This document shows positions 18,468 to 28,344 of a DNA stretch of 64,000 nucleotides, piece by piece. A program made the translations under genes and the position numbers. Below the pieces are notes generated by a model. That model saw only the letters and a list, made by a program, of their open reading frames with translations. It searched no databases and had not been told where the DNA came from. Numbering within the stretch: position 1 is the stretch's first letter; every line of letters begins with the position of its first letter. This DNA comes from Phenylobacterium glaciei (lineage in GTDB: Bacteria > Pseudomonadota > Alphaproteobacteria > Caulobacterales > Caulobacteraceae): contig NZ_JAGSGD010000001.1 in assembly GCF_016772415.1 (NCBI RefSeq), forward strand, positions 1,364,001 through 1,428,000. Direction: 5' to 3'.

Positions 18468-18854
18468 ATGGCTGGATTGGAAATCGTCACGTTTGGGTCG
18501 GACGACATTGAAAATGTGCTGAAGAACAAGTCCGCGTCGGAGATCGACAAGTTGGCGTTCGGAGCCATCCAGCTCGATCGAGCGGGTCGGGTGCTTCAGT
18601 ACAACGCGATGGAAGGTGAGATCACAGGTCGCGATCCTCGCGCCACGCTGGGCAAGAACTTCTTCACGGAAGTCGCTCCCTGCACAAACAAGCCTGCGTT
18701 CAAGGGTCAATTCGACAAGGGAGTCGTCTCCGGCACGTTGAACACGATCTTCGAATACACCTTCGACTACAACATGAAGCCGACCAAGGTGCGTGTGCAC
18801 ATGAAGAAGGCTCTGGTCGATGACACCTACTGGGTGTTCGTCAAGCGGGTCTGA
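18468..18854 (+). CDS. pyp: Photoactive yellow protein (PYP), blue-light photoreceptor
   Basis: 128 aa, essentially the full PYP fold, with an offset of three from the Halorhodospira protein. The residues of the photoactive site are present: Cys72 in VAPCT, which carries the p-coumaroyl thioester; Tyr45 and Glu49 in LQYNAMEG, which hydrogen-bond the phenolate; and Thr53 and Arg55 in [15 protein letters not shown] and the C-terminal VHMKKAL ... YWVFVKRV also match. It should therefore be chromophore-competent. The CoA ligase for its chromophore follows 20 bases after the stop. Base composition is lower in GC than in neighbouring housekeeping genes, hinting at acquisition by transfer. No output domain is fused. 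Confidence 0.95.
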   Translation: MAGLEIVTFGSDDIENVLKNKSASEIDKLAFGAIQLDRAGRVLQYNAMEGEITGRDPRATLGKNFFTEVAPCTNKPAFKGQFDKGVVSGTLNTIFEYTFDYNMKPTKVRVHMKKALVDDTYWVFVKRV

Positions 18855-18874
18855 GGTCAACGCGGGTTTTGACG

Positions 18875-20131
18875 ATGCCGGGTCTGGAGACATGGTGGCG
18901 CGATACAGATGCCGCACACCGCTACGTGACTGACCTTGTCGATGACGAGATATCGCGTCTCCGACCCGGATCTATCCTGCCGGCGCGGCCTTGGGCGAGG
19001 GAGCTAAGCCTCGTCGATTCGGCCGGCCTCGCGTGCGACTCTCTGGATCTGCTCAACTTGGCGAGCGCGGTCGCAGAGGCGGTGCAGATGCATCGAGCGG
19101 GCGTTGAGGACTACCTCCTGGCGCGGCGGACCATCGGCGACTGGGTGGATATTGTTGGCGCCTCCCTGGAACGCTTTTCGGAAGAGCTAACCTTCCGCAC
19201 GTCGGGTACGACCGGGACGCCCAAAGCCTCGCAACACGCGGGGGTGAATCTCGCGCAGGAGATCGCCGAACTGGCGCCTCTCTTCCAGGGCCGCCACCGC
19301 ATCCTCTGCGCCGCTCCGGCCCACCACATCTACGGATTCCTTTTCTCAATCCTTCTCCCCCAGCGACTGGGCGTCCCGGTGATCGATATCCGGGGCAGAT
19401 CGCCGACCAGCGTCGGGGCGATGTTCCGTGACGGCGACCTGGTCATCGGGCACCCGGCCTTCTGGACGGCTTTCGTCCGGGCCGGGGTCTCCACGACATC
19501 GCAGGTGATGGGCGTCACCTCGACGGCGCCTTGTCCTGCGGATGTCGCGCGCGCGGTGACCGCACGTGGCGTGGCAAGTCTTGTCGAGGTCTATGGGTCG
19601 TCGGAGACGGCGGGCTTGTCCGTTCGGGAAAGTCCGGACTCGGCGTTTCGACTGTTTTCCTATTGGAGCCGCGGCTCCGACGACTCGTCTCTCGATCGGA
19701 CGCTTTCCGATGGTTCGGTTGAGACGGTGGCCGCCCCGGATCACCTGGTTTGGTGCGATGAGCGCAGCTTTCACGTGGTGGGGCGCAGGGATCATGCCGT
19801 GCAAGTCGGCGGCGTCAACGTCATGCCGGAGCTGGTCCGTCAGCGCCTTCTGGAACACCCGATGGTCAAGGACGCGATGGTGCGTCTCATGAGGCCAGAA
19901 GAGGGCGCTCGCCTGAAGGCCTTCATTGTGCCGGTCGCACCGACCCTTGATGTTGTCACCCTGAGGCGCGACCTCGCGGCCTGGTGCGACGCCAGCTTCA
20001 GCGTTCCCGAGCGCCCGAAGGCGTTCAACTTCGGTTCGGAAGCGCCAAGCAGCGACATGGGCAAGCCCGCGGACTGGCCCATTTTCGAAGAGACGCCCTC
20101 CGGCGCCGGAGACTCAGGCTTAGACCGCTGA
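18875..20131 (+). CDS. pcl: p-Coumarate:CoA ligase of the PYP system (acyl-AMP-forming)
   Basis: 418 aa. An adenylate-forming enzyme: the P-loop FRTSGTTGTPKAS, APAHHIYGF, YGSSETAG, then FHVVGRRDHAVQVGGVNVMP and a terminal lysine region (SSDMGKPADW). It is shorter than typical 4-coumarate:CoA ligases but like the stand-alone ligases found next to pyp in Rhodobacter, which make p-coumaroyl-CoA for loading onto PYP. Its position right after pyp supports that role. I chose the ATG at 18875 over the in-frame TTG two codons upstream. The tyrosine ammonia-lyase that would make p-coumarate from tyrosine is not in the window. Confidence 0.85.
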   Translation: MPGLETWWRDTDAAHRYVTDLVDDEISRLRPGSILPARPWARELSLVDSAGLACDSLDLLNLASAVAEAVQMHRAGVEDYLLARRTIGDWVDIVGASLERFSEELTFRTSGTTGTPKASQHAGVNLAQEIAELAPLFQGRHRILCAAPAHHIYGFLFSILLPQRLGVPVIDIRGRSPTSVGAMFRDGDLVIGHPAFWTAFVRAGVSTTSQVMGVTSTAPCPADVARAVTARGVASLVEVYGSSETAGLSVRESPDSAFRLFSYWSRGSDDSSLDRTLSDGSVETVAAPDHLVWCDERSFHVVGRRDHAVQVGGVNVMPELVRQRLLEHPMVKDAMVRLMRPEEGARLKAFIVPVAPTLDVVTLRRDLAAWCDASFSVPERPKAFNFGSEAPSSDMGKPADWPIFEETPSGAGDSGLDR

Positions 20132-20194
20132 ACCAAGCGAAGCCGAGGCGCCACCAGGGGTCCCTACGCCAATTTCGGTCGCACCCATCGAAAA

Positions 20195-20209
20195 GAACAT
20201 CTTGTGAAC
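20195..20209. promoter_or_regulatory. LexA (SOS) operator of recA
   Basis: GAAC-N7-GAAC (GAAC, ATCTTGT, GAAC) is the alphaproteobacterial SOS box, normally written GTTC-N7-GTTC, read on the opposite strand. It lies about 90 bases before the recA start, as expected for LexA repression released by DNA damage. An additional GAAC at 20213 may extend it. Confidence 0.85.
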
Positions 20210-20300
20210 AGAGAACAAACTAAGTACACCTGAGTCCGGCGGCGGGGAGAGCGATCTACCCCACCTGGTTGGCGGAATCATGGGATAGGGAGTGCTTGGT

Positions 20301-21371
20301 ATGGCGTCTCAAACGGCTTTGAAACTCGTGGCAAGAGAAGACGGTGACAAGCAGCGCGCGCTGGAAGCAGCGATGGCGCAGATCGATCGGGCCTTCGGTA
20401 AGGGCTCGGTGATGAAGCTTGGCGACAAGAGCCACATGGAGATCGAGTCGGTCTCCACGGGGTCCCTGGGCCTCGACATCGCACTCGGCATCGGCGGCCT
20501 GCCCAAGGGGCGGATCGTGGAGATCTACGGGCCGGAAAGCTCCGGCAAGACCACGCTGGCCCTGCACGTGGTGGCCGAGGTCCAGAAGGCCGGCGGCACC
20601 GCGGCCTTCGTCGACGCCGAGCATGCGCTCGACCCCTCCTACGCCAACAAGCTGGGCGTGAACCTGGATGAACTGCTGGTCTCCCAGCCGGACACCGGCG
20701 AACAGGCCCTCGAAATCACCGACACCCTGGTGCGCTCCGGCGCCGTGGACATCATCGTCATCGACTCCGTGGCGGCCCTGACGCCGCGGGCGGAAATCGA
20801 AGGCGAGATGGGCGACAGCCTGCCCGGCCTGCAGGCCCGCCTGATGAGCCAGGCGCTGCGCAAGCTGACCGCCTCGATCTCCAAGACCCACACCCTGGTG
20901 ATCTTCATCAACCAGATCCGCATGAAGATCGGGGTGATGTACGGCAGCCCGGAGACCACCACCGGCGGCAACGCCTTGAAGTTCTACGCCTCGGTCCGCC
21001 TGGACATCCGCCGCACCGGGTCGGTGAAGATCCGCGACGAGATCATGGGCAACAACGTCCGCGTGAAGGTCGTGAAGAACAAGGTGGCCCCGCCGTTCCG
21101 CGAGGTCGAGTTCGACATCATGTACGGCGAGGGCATCTCCAAGCTGGGCGAGATCATCGACCTGGGCGTCAAGGCCGGGGTCATCGAGAAGTCCGGCTCC
21201 TGGTTCTCCTGGAACAGCCAGCGCATCGGCCAGGGCCGCGACAATGTGCGTGAGTTCCTGAAGAACAATCCCGACATCGCCGATGCGATCGAAAAGCAGG
21301 TCCGCGGCGCCAAGGAAGTCATCCAGGAAGAACTGCTGGTCGGCCCCACGGCGGGCGAAGACGAGGAATAG
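20301..21371 (+). CDS. recA: RecA recombinase
   Basis: 356 aa. Walker [10 protein letters not shown], Walker [11 protein letters not shown], loop regions including [24 protein letters not shown], and the acidic C-terminus (GEDEE). It drives strand exchange, activates LexA self-cleavage and is needed for recombinational repair. I chose the ATG at 20301, preceded by GGGAG at eight bases; an in-frame GTG three codons earlier is less likely. It has its own LexA operator upstream and alaS downstream, the usual order in this order of bacteria. Confidence 0.98.
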   Translation: MASQTALKLVAREDGDKQRALEAAMAQIDRAFGKGSVMKLGDKSHMEIESVSTGSLGLDIALGIGGLPKGRIVEIYGPESSGKTTLALHVVAEVQKAGGTAAFVDAEHALDPSYANKLGVNLDELLVSQPDTGEQALEITDTLVRSGAVDIIVIDSVAALTPRAEIEGEMGDSLPGLQARLMSQALRKLTASISKTHTLVIFINQIRMKIGVMYGSPETTTGGNALKFYASVRLDIRRTGSVKIRDEIMGNNVRVKVVKNKVAPPFREVEFDIMYGEGISKLGEIIDLGVKAGVIEKSGSWFSWNSQRIGQGRDNVREFLKNNPDIADAIEKQVRGAKEVIQEELLVGPTAGEDEE

Positions 21372-21441
21372 GAGCCGGTCGGCGCGCGGGCTTCATCCGC
21401 CGCCGGACCACCTTTCCCCCGGTCACGTGGACGGCCGCTTT

Positions 21442-21498
21442 GGCCCTCGAAACCCGCCGCCGCGCCCCCGCCAACCGCGCGGCTGGCGGCGGAGGGCC
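21442..21498 (+). ncRNA. Structured GC-rich segment between recA and alaS
   Basis: GGCCCTC at 21442-21448 can pair with GAGGGCC at 21492-21498, and inside it CCGCCA (about 21469) can pair with TGGCGG (about 21484). This gives a long hairpin about 70 bases after recA. It may be part of the recA 3' UTR, an attenuating structure or a small RNA; nothing distinguishes these. A separate intrinsic terminator follows 30 bases later. Confidence 0.3.
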
Positions 21499-21528
21499 AG
21501 ACCCCGCACGGTCGTTCACGCAAGAGAA

Positions 21529-21565
21529 GGGCGCTCGGACTTCGGTCCGGGCGTCCTTTTTCTTT
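21529..21565 (+). terminator. Intrinsic terminator after recA
   Basis: An 11-bp stem (one G-T pair internally and one near its base) with loop TTCG at 21541-21544 (CGGAC-TTCG-GTCCG at its tip) runs from about 21530 to 21555 and is followed by CTTTTTCTTT. The T-run and the stable tetraloop fit a Rho-independent terminator for transcripts coming from recA, just before alaS. Confidence 0.75.
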
Positions 21566-21647
21566 GCGGGGGGCTTCAAGTCTCGTAAACGGACCCCAAT
21601 GTCGCAGCGCAATACGCGCCCCTTTTTGAAGTCTAGCGTCTAGAGCC

Positions 21648-24287
21648 ATGCCGAGCCTGAACGAGATCCGCAGCGCCTTCCTGGGCTATTTCGAGAAGAA
21701 TGATCACCTGATCATTCCGTCGGCTCCCCTCGTGCCGCAGAACGACCCGACCCTGCTGTTCGTCAATGCGGGCATGGTGCCGTTCAAGAACTACTTCACC
21801 GGCGCCGAGACTCCGCCCGCGCCGCGCGCGGCCTCGTCCCAGAAGTCGGTGCGCGCCGGGGGCAAGCACAACGACCTGGACAATGTGGGCTACACCGCCC
21901 GCCACCACACCTTCTTCGAGATGCTGGGGAACTTCTCCTTCGGCGACTATTTCAAGGAAGGCGCGATCGCCTACGCCTGGACCCTGCTGACCCAGGAATT
22001 CGGCATCCCGGCCGAGAAGCTGCTGGTCACGGTCTATCACACCGACACGGAAGCCGCCGATCTCTGGAAGAAGATCGCCGGCCTGCCCGACGACAAGATC
22101 ATCCGCATCTCCACCAGCGACAATTTCTGGTCGATGGGCGACACCGGCCCCTGCGGCCCGTGCTCGGAGATCTTCTACGACCACGGCGCCCACATCCCCG
22201 GCGGCCCCCCCGGCAGCCCGGACGAGGACGGCGACCGGTTCGTGGAGATCTGGAACCTGGTCTTCATGCAGTTCGAGCAGTTCGCCGACGGCTCGCGCCA
22301 GCCCCTGCCCAAGCCGCAGATCGACACCGGCATGGGCCTGGAGCGCATCGCCGCGGTGCTGCAGGGCGTGCACGACAACTACGACATCGACCTGTTCCGC
22401 ACCCTGATCGCGGCGTCCAAGTCCCTGGTGGCCGGCGGCTCCAACGGCCCCTCGCACCGGGTGATCGCCGACCACCTGCGCTCCACCAGCTTCCTGATCG
22501 CCGACGGCGTCTCGCCCTCGAACGAGGGCCGCGGCTACGTCCTGCGCCGGATCATGCGCCGGGCCATGCGCCACGCCCACCTGCTGGGGGCGCAGGAGCC
22601 CCTGATGCACCGCCTGGCGCCCGTGCTGATCGCCGAGATGGGCGGGGCCTATCCGGAGCTGCGCCGCGCCGAGCCGGTGATCGTCGAGACCCTGCGCCAG
22701 GAGGAGGAACGCTTCCGCCGCACGCTGGGCCGCGGCATGGCTCTGCTGGACGAGGCCACCGCCAAGATGAGCGAGGGCGGCGTGCTCTCGGGCGAGACCG
22801 CCTTCAAGCTCTACGACACCTACGGCTTCCCCGTGGACCTGACCCAGGACGCCGTGCGCGGTAAGGGCATGACCGTCGACATGGAAGGCTTCGATGCCGC
22901 CATGAACCAGCAACGCGCCCAGGCCCGCGAAGCCTGGACCGGCTCGGGCCAGGCCTCGGCCGCCGGCGAGTGGTTCGCCATCCGCGAGCGCCTCGGGTCC
23001 ACCGTCTTCCTGGGTTACGACACCGTCGAGGCCATCGCCGAGCTGCTGGCCCTGGTGGAGGCTGGCGCGGAAATCGACAAGGCGCAGAAGGGCCAGACCG
23101 TCCAGGCCCTGTTCGACGCCACCCCCTTCTACGCGGAAAGCGGCGGCCAGGCCGGCGACACCGGCGAGGCCGAATGGGACGGCGGCAAGGGCAAGGTGAT
23201 CGACACCCAGAAACAGGCCGGCGACCTGCACGTCCATGTGCTGGAAATCACCGAAGGCGCGCTCGCCCCCGGCGCGCGGGTGCGCTTGGCTGTGGACGCC
23301 GAGCGGCGCCTCTCCACGCGCTCCAACCACTCCGGCGCCCACCTGCTGCACGCGGCCCTGCGCAATGTTCTGGGCCCCCACGTCTCGCAAAAGGGCCAGA
23401 TGGTGGATGGCGAGCGCCTGCGCTTTGACTTCAGCCACGGCGGCCCGCTGACCCTGGCCGAACTCGACGCCATCGAGACGCAGGTCAATGCGGTGATCCG
23501 CCAGAACCTGCCGGCCGTCACCAAGGAGATGGCCCCGGAAGAGGCCATCGAGGCCGGCGCCATGGCCCTGTTCGGCGAGAAGTACGGCGACAGCGTCCGC
23601 GTCCTGGCGCTGGGCAAGGCGCTGGAGGGTGACGGCGACTATTCGGTCGAACTCTGCGGCGGCACCCATGTGGCGCGCACCGGCGACATCGCCCTGTTCA
23701 AGATCGTCTCGGAAACCGGCGTGGCCGCCGGCATCCGCCGCATTGAGGCCCTGACCGGTGAGTCCGCGCGCCGCTACCTCAACGACCAGGCCGCCGTCGC
23801 CAAGGCCCTGGCCGACCAGTTCAAGACCCCGGTGGCCGAGGTCCTGGCCCGGGTCGACGCGCTCGACGCCCAGCGCCGCAAGCTGGAGAAGGACCTGGCC
23901 GACGCCAAGCGCCAGCTGGCCATGGGCGGCGGCGGCTCGGGCGGTGAAGCCACCGCCATCGAAGACATCGCCGGCACCAAGTTCATGGCGCGCGTCATGG
24001 ACGGGGTCGGCGGCAAGGACCTGCGGCCCATCGTCGAGGAATACCGCAAGCAGGTCCCCGACGGCGTCATCGCCATGGTGGGCGTCGCCGACGGCAAGGC
24101 CGCCGTCGCCGTGGCGGTGATGGGCGCGGCCGCTTCGAAGTTCAACGCCGCCGAGCTGGCCAAGGCCGCCGTGATCGCCATGGGCGGCCAGGGCGCCGGC
24201 GGCCGCCCCGACTTCGCTCAGGGCGGGGCTCCGGATGGATCCAAGGCCGCCGACGGCGTGGCGGCGGTGAAGGCGGCGCTGGGCTAG
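21648..24287 (+). CDS. alaS: Alanyl-tRNA synthetase
   Basis: 879 aa, close to the usual length. The class II aminoacylation core is present ([42 protein letters not shown] read in parts), followed by the editing domain with its zinc-like HxxxH site ([12 protein letters not shown]) and the CGGTH block, and then the C-Ala domain with a glycine-rich linker (GGGGSGGEA). It charges tRNA-Ala and clears mischarged Ser and Gly. It starts with an ATG about 80 bases after the terminator, so it is probably transcribed from its own promoter. Confidence 0.98.
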   Translation: MPSLNEIRSAFLGYFEKNDHLIIPSAPLVPQNDPTLLFVNAGMVPFKNYFTGAETPPAPRAASSQKSVRAGGKHNDLDNVGYTARHHTFFEMLGNFSFGDYFKEGAIAYAWTLLTQEFGIPAEKLLVTVYHTDTEAADLWKKIAGLPDDKIIRISTSDNFWSMGDTGPCGPCSEIFYDHGAHIPGGPPGSPDEDGDRFVEIWNLVFMQFEQFADGSRQPLPKPQIDTGMGLERIAAVLQGVHDNYDIDLFRTLIAASKSLVAGGSNGPSHRVIADHLRSTSFLIADGVSPSNEGRGYVLRRIMRRAMRHAHLLGAQEPLMHRLAPVLIAEMGGAYPELRRAEPVIVETLRQEEERFRRTLGRGMALLDEATAKMSEGGVLSGETAFKLYDTYGFPVDLTQDAVRGKGMTVDMEGFDAAMNQQRAQAREAWTGSGQASAAGEWFAIRERLGSTVFLGYDTVEAIAELLALVEAGAEIDKAQKGQTVQALFDATPFYAESGGQAGDTGEAEWDGGKGKVIDTQKQAGDLHVHVLEITEGALAPGARVRLAVDAERRLSTRSNHSGAHLLHAALRNVLGPHVSQKGQMVDGERLRFDFSHGGPLTLAELDAIETQVNAVIRQNLPAVTKEMAPEEAIEAGAMALFGEKYGDSVRVLALGKALEGDGDYSVELCGGTHVARTGDIALFKIVSETGVAAGIRRIEALTGESARRYLNDQAAVAKALADQFKTPVAEVLARVDALDAQRRKLEKDLADAKRQLAMGGGGSGGEATAIEDIAGTKFMARVMDGVGGKDLRPIVEEYRKQVPDGVIAMVGVADGKAAVAVAVMGAAASKFNAAELAKAAVIAMGGQGAGGRPDFAQGGAPDGSKAADGVAAVKAALG

Positions 24288-24513
24288 GGGTTCCGACGAG
24301 AGGACTCCAACGACGACACCATCGGCGGGCAGCGTCTCGCCGGGAGAGGGCCATCCCGGAGGGAGTCAGACGCTTGGCCTTCGCCAACATGGCCAGCGGG
24401 CTCGCGACTGTCTCCCACGGCCCCGCCGGGAAGCGAGCCCTCAGGATATCGCCGTGCGGTGGAAAGTGGCCACCCGGAAGGTGACATCTGAGCGACCGCT
24501 TCGGCTCCACCTC

Positions 24514-25293
24514 TTAGCGGATGAAGTAACCATTCACCCGCCATGCCGGTCCCTCATGGGCCACCACAACGGTCTCAACGGCGTCAGGCTTGTTTGCGAA
24601 CGCGGTCGCAAACTGGACAATCTTGTATTCGCCGTTCGGAGCGCCCGGAAGCGCGTTGGCGCTTGAAACGCTGTTGAGCGACCGCGAAGCCACAGGGCCA
24701 AACTGCTGTCGAAGGGGTTTCACTGTGGCGGCCCAACTGTCCTCCGTCAGCTGCGCCCTGAACAAGCGTCCGGACGCCTTCCAGCTCTCGCCCCAACGTT
24801 GCCCATCCAACAACTTCACCCATTTCTCGGCGGCGCTTACGCCCGCCTTGTCTGACGCAGGTGACACGGTGGAACCGCTGACCGCCTTCGTTGGGGCTGT
24901 GGTTTTGCCATCGTCATGCGGAACAGTTGCGACTACAGCCGCCGCCAACATTGCGAACATGATTGCACCTCCCAGGAGCCACGCGATGGTGCGAACCTCG
25001 CGTCGCGGTTTTTCGGACAGATCATGCTCATTGCCCTGCCTAAGTGGCGCGGCGACCCCAATTTGTTTGTCCCCCAAGATATTTGGACCCGGACCGTCCA
25101 CCTGAGCCAGGAGCCTGGCGGCCTCCCGGCTGCTGCTGACTCCGAGCTTTCTCCGCGCTTCGCGCAGTCGCTCGTTGACCGTGTGTACCGACAGCCCGAG
25201 CGCGACGGCAATTGACTTGGCGTCATGACCGTTGAGGAGCAGACGGAGCGTCTCCTTCTCGCGCTCGGTGACAGTTCCAAAACGTTCATGCAT
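24514..25293 (-). CDS. LuxR-type HTH membrane protein with DUF4019 domain
   Basis: 259 aa. Order: an N-terminal LuxR/GerE helix-turn-helix (residues about 5-70; TEREKETLRLLLNG, ALGLSVHTVNERLREARRKLG), a short linker, one transmembrane helix (about 105-125), then a periplasmic domain resembling DUF4019 (WVKLLDGQRWGESWKAS to the YFIR end). This is the reverse of the usual receiver-HTH layout and implies a one-component sensor with the DNA-binding end inside. The 226 bases between alaS and this gene show no clear gene. Confidence 0.75.
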   Translation of the reverse strand: MHERFGTVTEREKETLRLLLNGHDAKSIAVALGLSVHTVNERLREARRKLGVSSSREAARLLAQVDGPGPNILGDKQIGVAAPLRQGNEHDLSEKPRREVRTIAWLLGGAIMFAMLAAAVVATVPHDDGKTTAPTKAVSGSTVSPASDKAGVSAAEKWVKLLDGQRWGESWKASGRLFRAQLTEDSWAATVKPLRQQFGPVASRSLNSVSSANALPGAPNGEYKIVQFATAFANKPDAVETVVVAHEGPAWRVNGYFIR

Positions 25294-25481
25294 CCGAACA
25301 CCCCACCCTGGATTGCAATCTAACTTGGGGGAACGTGAGTCCGCTATGGGCCGTAGGCGCCCGTCGCCCTTCCGGCCAACCCCCTGACACCCGCCCGCTT
25401 TGGCCCTGGAACCCTACGTTCAAAACCGGAGAGACGCGGAGTGCGGCCCTTCAAGCCCTGGGCATTAGGCTAAGCGCCGCG

Positions 25482-26336
25482 TCAGTGTCTGTGCTCGAAC
25501 ACGGCCGGCGTGTCGGCGTGGTCGAGGCCGCCAGCGTCCAACCATGCCCGGGTCGCCTGCGCCCCACGCTCGATCAATTTCTCGGAGTGCTTGAAGTCGA
25601 ACGGCGACACATCGAGCGGGCAGAGGTGCGGGGTCACGTGGACGATGGCCTTGCCTTCAATGATCTGCACATCGCGCGCCATCTGATTGCAGATGAGCAG
25701 GGTGATGGCGTGAAGTCCGAGGCCGGCCAGGCCAACCGGCGGACCGTCGAGCGCACAGGCATAGCCTGTTTGCAGGACGATGATGCGATTGGCGCCGAGT
25801 TCGAGGGCGGTCAAAATCGGTGTGTTACCGGCGATAGCGCCATCCATCAGATAGTCGTCGCCGATCCGCACGGACGGAAATGCGATCGGTATCGCCGCGC
25901 TTGCCAGCACGGCTTCCGCCGCGGGCCCCCGAGACAGGACCACCGTCGCCCCGCTCAGATTCGTCGCGACGACGTGAACCGGAAGCTTGGCCTGCTCGAG
26001 ATCTCGGATCGGCAGATTGCGCTCAACCAGGGTTCTAAGATGGCGGGAGTCGAACAGACTGCCCCGGCCGAGCATGCGCAGCACGCCGGCGAACCCCACC
26101 GGGAAAATGTCGCTCCGCCGCAGCTTGCACCAGATCGACTCGAGCTGTTCGACGCCGGATGCGTCGGGCGCGCAGGCGAAAAAGCAGGCGTTCAGCGCGC
26201 CGACAGATGCGCCGACCAGAAAATCAGGCCTCTCGCCGGCGCGAACCAGCTCGCGAAGCGCGCCCACCTGGATCGCCCCCAGGCTACCGCCGCCGGCAAA
26301 TACAAACGCGGTTCGTGTCGTGGTCATGCCCGACAT
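25482..26336 (-). CDS. Patatin-like phospholipase
   Basis: 284 aa. A catalytic dyad is readable: the nucleophile Ser44 in GASVG, the oxyanion loop GGGSLG at 15-20, and Asp165 in YLMDGAIAGN. It belongs to the bacterial patatin (RssA-like) group, which cleaves acyl chains from lipids. No signal peptide is seen, so it is probably cytoplasmic or membrane-peripheral. A REP-type repeat follows about 110 bases upstream of its start, in the gap before the symporter gene. Confidence 0.9.
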   Translation of the reverse strand: MSGMTTTRTAFVFAGGGSLGAIQVGALRELVRAGERPDFLVGASVGALNACFFACAPDASGVEQLESIWCKLRRSDIFPVGFAGVLRMLGRGSLFDSRHLRTLVERNLPIRDLEQAKLPVHVVATNLSGATVVLSRGPAAEAVLASAAIPIAFPSVRIGDDYLMDGAIAGNTPILTALELGANRIIVLQTGYACALDGPPVGLAGLGLHAITLLICNQMARDVQIIEGKAIVHVTPHLCPLDVSPFDFKHSEKLIERGAQATRAWLDAGGLDHADTPAVFEHRH

Positions 26337-26443
26337 TCAATAGCACCACGGCTCCACCGAATCGATTGGCCAAGCTTGATGGCGCCCGACCGCCGCGGGC
26401 CACGTGTCGTCAAAGCCAAGAAGCTGCAGGGCCGTCGACTATT

Positions 26444-26532
26444 TAGGTGACGGAATATCAAATGCGTCACGTCAGCTCGGCAGGTCCAGCCCGTCGCAAG
26501 AGGGCTGTGCAATTGGTATCACGTCACCGTAA
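26444..26532. repeat. REPIN-like element, copy A (inverted pair of REP arms)
   Basis: A left arm (TTAGGTGACGGAATATCAAA, from 26444) is inverted relative to the right arm (TGCAATTGGTATCACGTCAC, from 26508). About 40 bases separate them, including GCTCGGCAGGTCCAGCCCGT. The same two arms and the same core occur at 28174-28259. The arms match those lying next to the RAYT gene at 44.3 kb, so they form one family. Confidence 0.7.
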
Positions 26533-26574
26533 CCGGTAACCCGGGGGGAGGTGGCCCCTCCGAGAGACGCTGCC

Positions 26575-27969
26575 TCAGGTCCCGGGCATCACGGCGGAAG
26601 CCGGCGCCCCAGGAAGCGCGCTGGTCAGCCGAGAGTTTACCCTGACCGGCGCACTCTCGCGCAGCAGGTACATGGCGGCCAGGCCGATGAGCGAAACACC
26701 CGTCAGGTACCATGCGATGGACATCGGGCTGCCGGTCACGTGGAGCAGCCAGGTTATGAAGAACTGGGTCGTGCCGCCGAAGACCGCGACGGGGATCGAA
26801 TAGACCAATGCAAACACCCGGGCGCGCACCGCCTTGGGGATGCTTTCGCTGATCGCGGCATAGACGGCGCCGTACATGAAGCCCGAGATGGCCGATAGGA
26901 TCAGATTGGCGCTGATGAAGCTGGTCGCGTTCCGAGCCGTGGTGAGCCAGAGGAAGCAGGGAACGATCAGCAGGCAAAACAGCAGCTGCGGCCCAAGCAT
27001 CACCGACCGGCGTCCAAACCGATCGCTGATCGCGCCGCCGGCCATGACCGCCACGATGCCGATGCCATTGTTGGCCAGCTCTCCGGCCATCGAGACGCTC
27101 GTCGAAAGCCGCAGGGTGTTCTGACCGAAGGTCGCCATGTACTGGAAGATGTAGCTCCCGATCGTGCCGCACGCGATGATCAGAAACCCGCAGACCACCG
27201 GCCGCATGTACTGCCGAAAAGGGCCGTGCGGAACGGCGGTGCTGTCTGGCGCTTGGATGGTCTCGGGGAGCGCGCGTCGGACATAGAGGGCGACGGGTAC
27301 GATCGTGGCCCCCAACGCCAGCGCGATGCGCCAGCCGTAGGCCGACAATTCCGCGGGCGAGAGGACGAGCGAAAGGCCAAGACCGACAAGCGCCCCGATG
27401 GAGCCGGCGACGCCTTGGCTCGCACCCTGCCAGCTCATCGTCCAGCCGCGGCGCGCCGCCGTGGCGCTTTCCATCATGTAGATGGTCGCCGAGCCGACCT
27501 CGCCGCCGAGGGCGAAACCTTGGATCAACCGCGCGAGCACGGCGATGACGGGCGCAGCATAACCGATTGCGCTGAAGCCGGGCGTCAGCGCCAACATCAG
27601 GATTCCGACGCCCATCAAGCTCATGCTGATCAGCATGGCCGGCTTGCGGCCCACCCGGTCGGCATAACCGCCGAGGATATGCGCGCCCAGCGGACGTGTG
27701 ATGAAACCCGCGCCAAAGGTGGCCAGGGATCCCATCAGGCTGAGGAAGCTGTTCTGGGAGGGGAAGAACGTCTGGCCGATCTGAATGGCGAAGAAGGCGA
27801 AGGTGATGAAATCGTAGAATTCGAGGCCGTTTCCGAGCGTCGCGGCGAATACCGCGCGGCGTCGTTCTCTCCGCGTCAGGAAATGGTCAAATTTGGCCGC
27901 GTCGCTCGCCGGGTCGTTCGGGACTTCCACGATCTTTTCTCCCGAATATTCAAGCGCTCCGGGTCTCAC
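26575..27969 (-). CDS. MFS transporter (metabolite:H+ symporter type)
   Basis: 464 aa with about twelve hydrophobic segments. The MHS-like signature between helices 2 and 3 is readable (GGYADRVGRKPAM), and the later one as ISDRFGRRSVM; RLIQGFALGGEVGSA is also typical of proline/shikimate/citrate-type symporters. It probably imports a small organic acid or betaine with a proton. The start is a GTG at 27969 and is uncertain. It is flanked on both sides by the same REPIN-like element in the same orientation. Confidence 0.85.
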   Translation of the reverse strand: MRPGALEYSGEKIVEVPNDPASDAAKFDHFLTRRERRRAVFAATLGNGLEFYDFITFAFFAIQIGQTFFPSQNSFLSLMGSLATFGAGFITRPLGAHILGGYADRVGRKPAMLISMSLMGVGILMLALTPGFSAIGYAAPVIAVLARLIQGFALGGEVGSATIYMMESATAARRGWTMSWQGASQGVAGSIGALVGLGLSLVLSPAELSAYGWRIALALGATIVPVALYVRRALPETIQAPDSTAVPHGPFRQYMRPVVCGFLIIACGTIGSYIFQYMATFGQNTLRLSTSVSMAGELANNGIGIVAVMAGGAISDRFGRRSVMLGPQLLFCLLIVPCFLWLTTARNATSFISANLILSAISGFMYGAVYAAISESIPKAVRARVFALVYSIPVAVFGGTTQFFITWLLHVTGSPMSIAWYLTGVSLIGLAAMYLLRESAPVRVNSRLTSALPGAPASAVMPGT

Positions 27970-28344
27970 TTCAATCCCGGATGGGACGCTACGGAGCTAG
28001 ACATCTGCAATGGAGAATAAATCACAGTCAATCGCCCACATTACAAACGTGTGTTCACCTGCCAATCAAAGCAACCTCGGGATGTAATCTAGGAGCCGGC
28101 TTTGAACACCAGCGCAGGCTGCGACGATTGCAGCTTCAAGCCGATGTTTAGCCATGACGAGCGCCGCCTGGTATTAAGGTGAAAGGATATCAAAGGGGCC
28201 GCTCGGCAGGTCCAGCCCGTCCCAATAGATTGCGCAATGGGTATCACGTCACCGTAACCGTCTATCCTGCACGCCCCCGCGCGTTTGGGTGCCGGACGAG
28301 CGCAAACGCGCTTTCCGGGATGACACTGTGGGCGACGCCCTAGC
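27970..28344. other. Intergenic gap with a REPIN-like element
   Basis: 375 bases between the symporter and the MerR gene. Apart from the repeat at 28174-28259 I see no gene; the remainder is moderately AT-rich and may hold the symporter promoter on the minus strand. Confidence 0.6.
28174..28259. repeat. REPIN-like element, copy B
   Basis: Left arm TTAAGGTGAAAGGATATCAA from 28174 and right arm GCAATGGGTATCACGTCACC from about 28233, inverted to each other, with the core GCTCGGCAGGTCCAGCCCGT at 28201-28220 identical to that of the copy at 26.4 kb. Both copies point in the same direction and bracket the symporter gene. Confidence 0.7.

Noticed and set aside
21633..23669. A 678-residue open frame on the minus strand over alaS
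   Set aside because: It lies opposite a clear alaS gene, has arginine/glycine/histidine-rich shadow composition and no domain signature. GC-rich third positions make such frames common here.
26444..28259. The REPIN pair and the symporter as a composite transposon
   Set aside because: No transposase lies between the elements, and no target-site duplication or terminal inverted repeats of an IS were seen; they are better explained as two members of a REP family.
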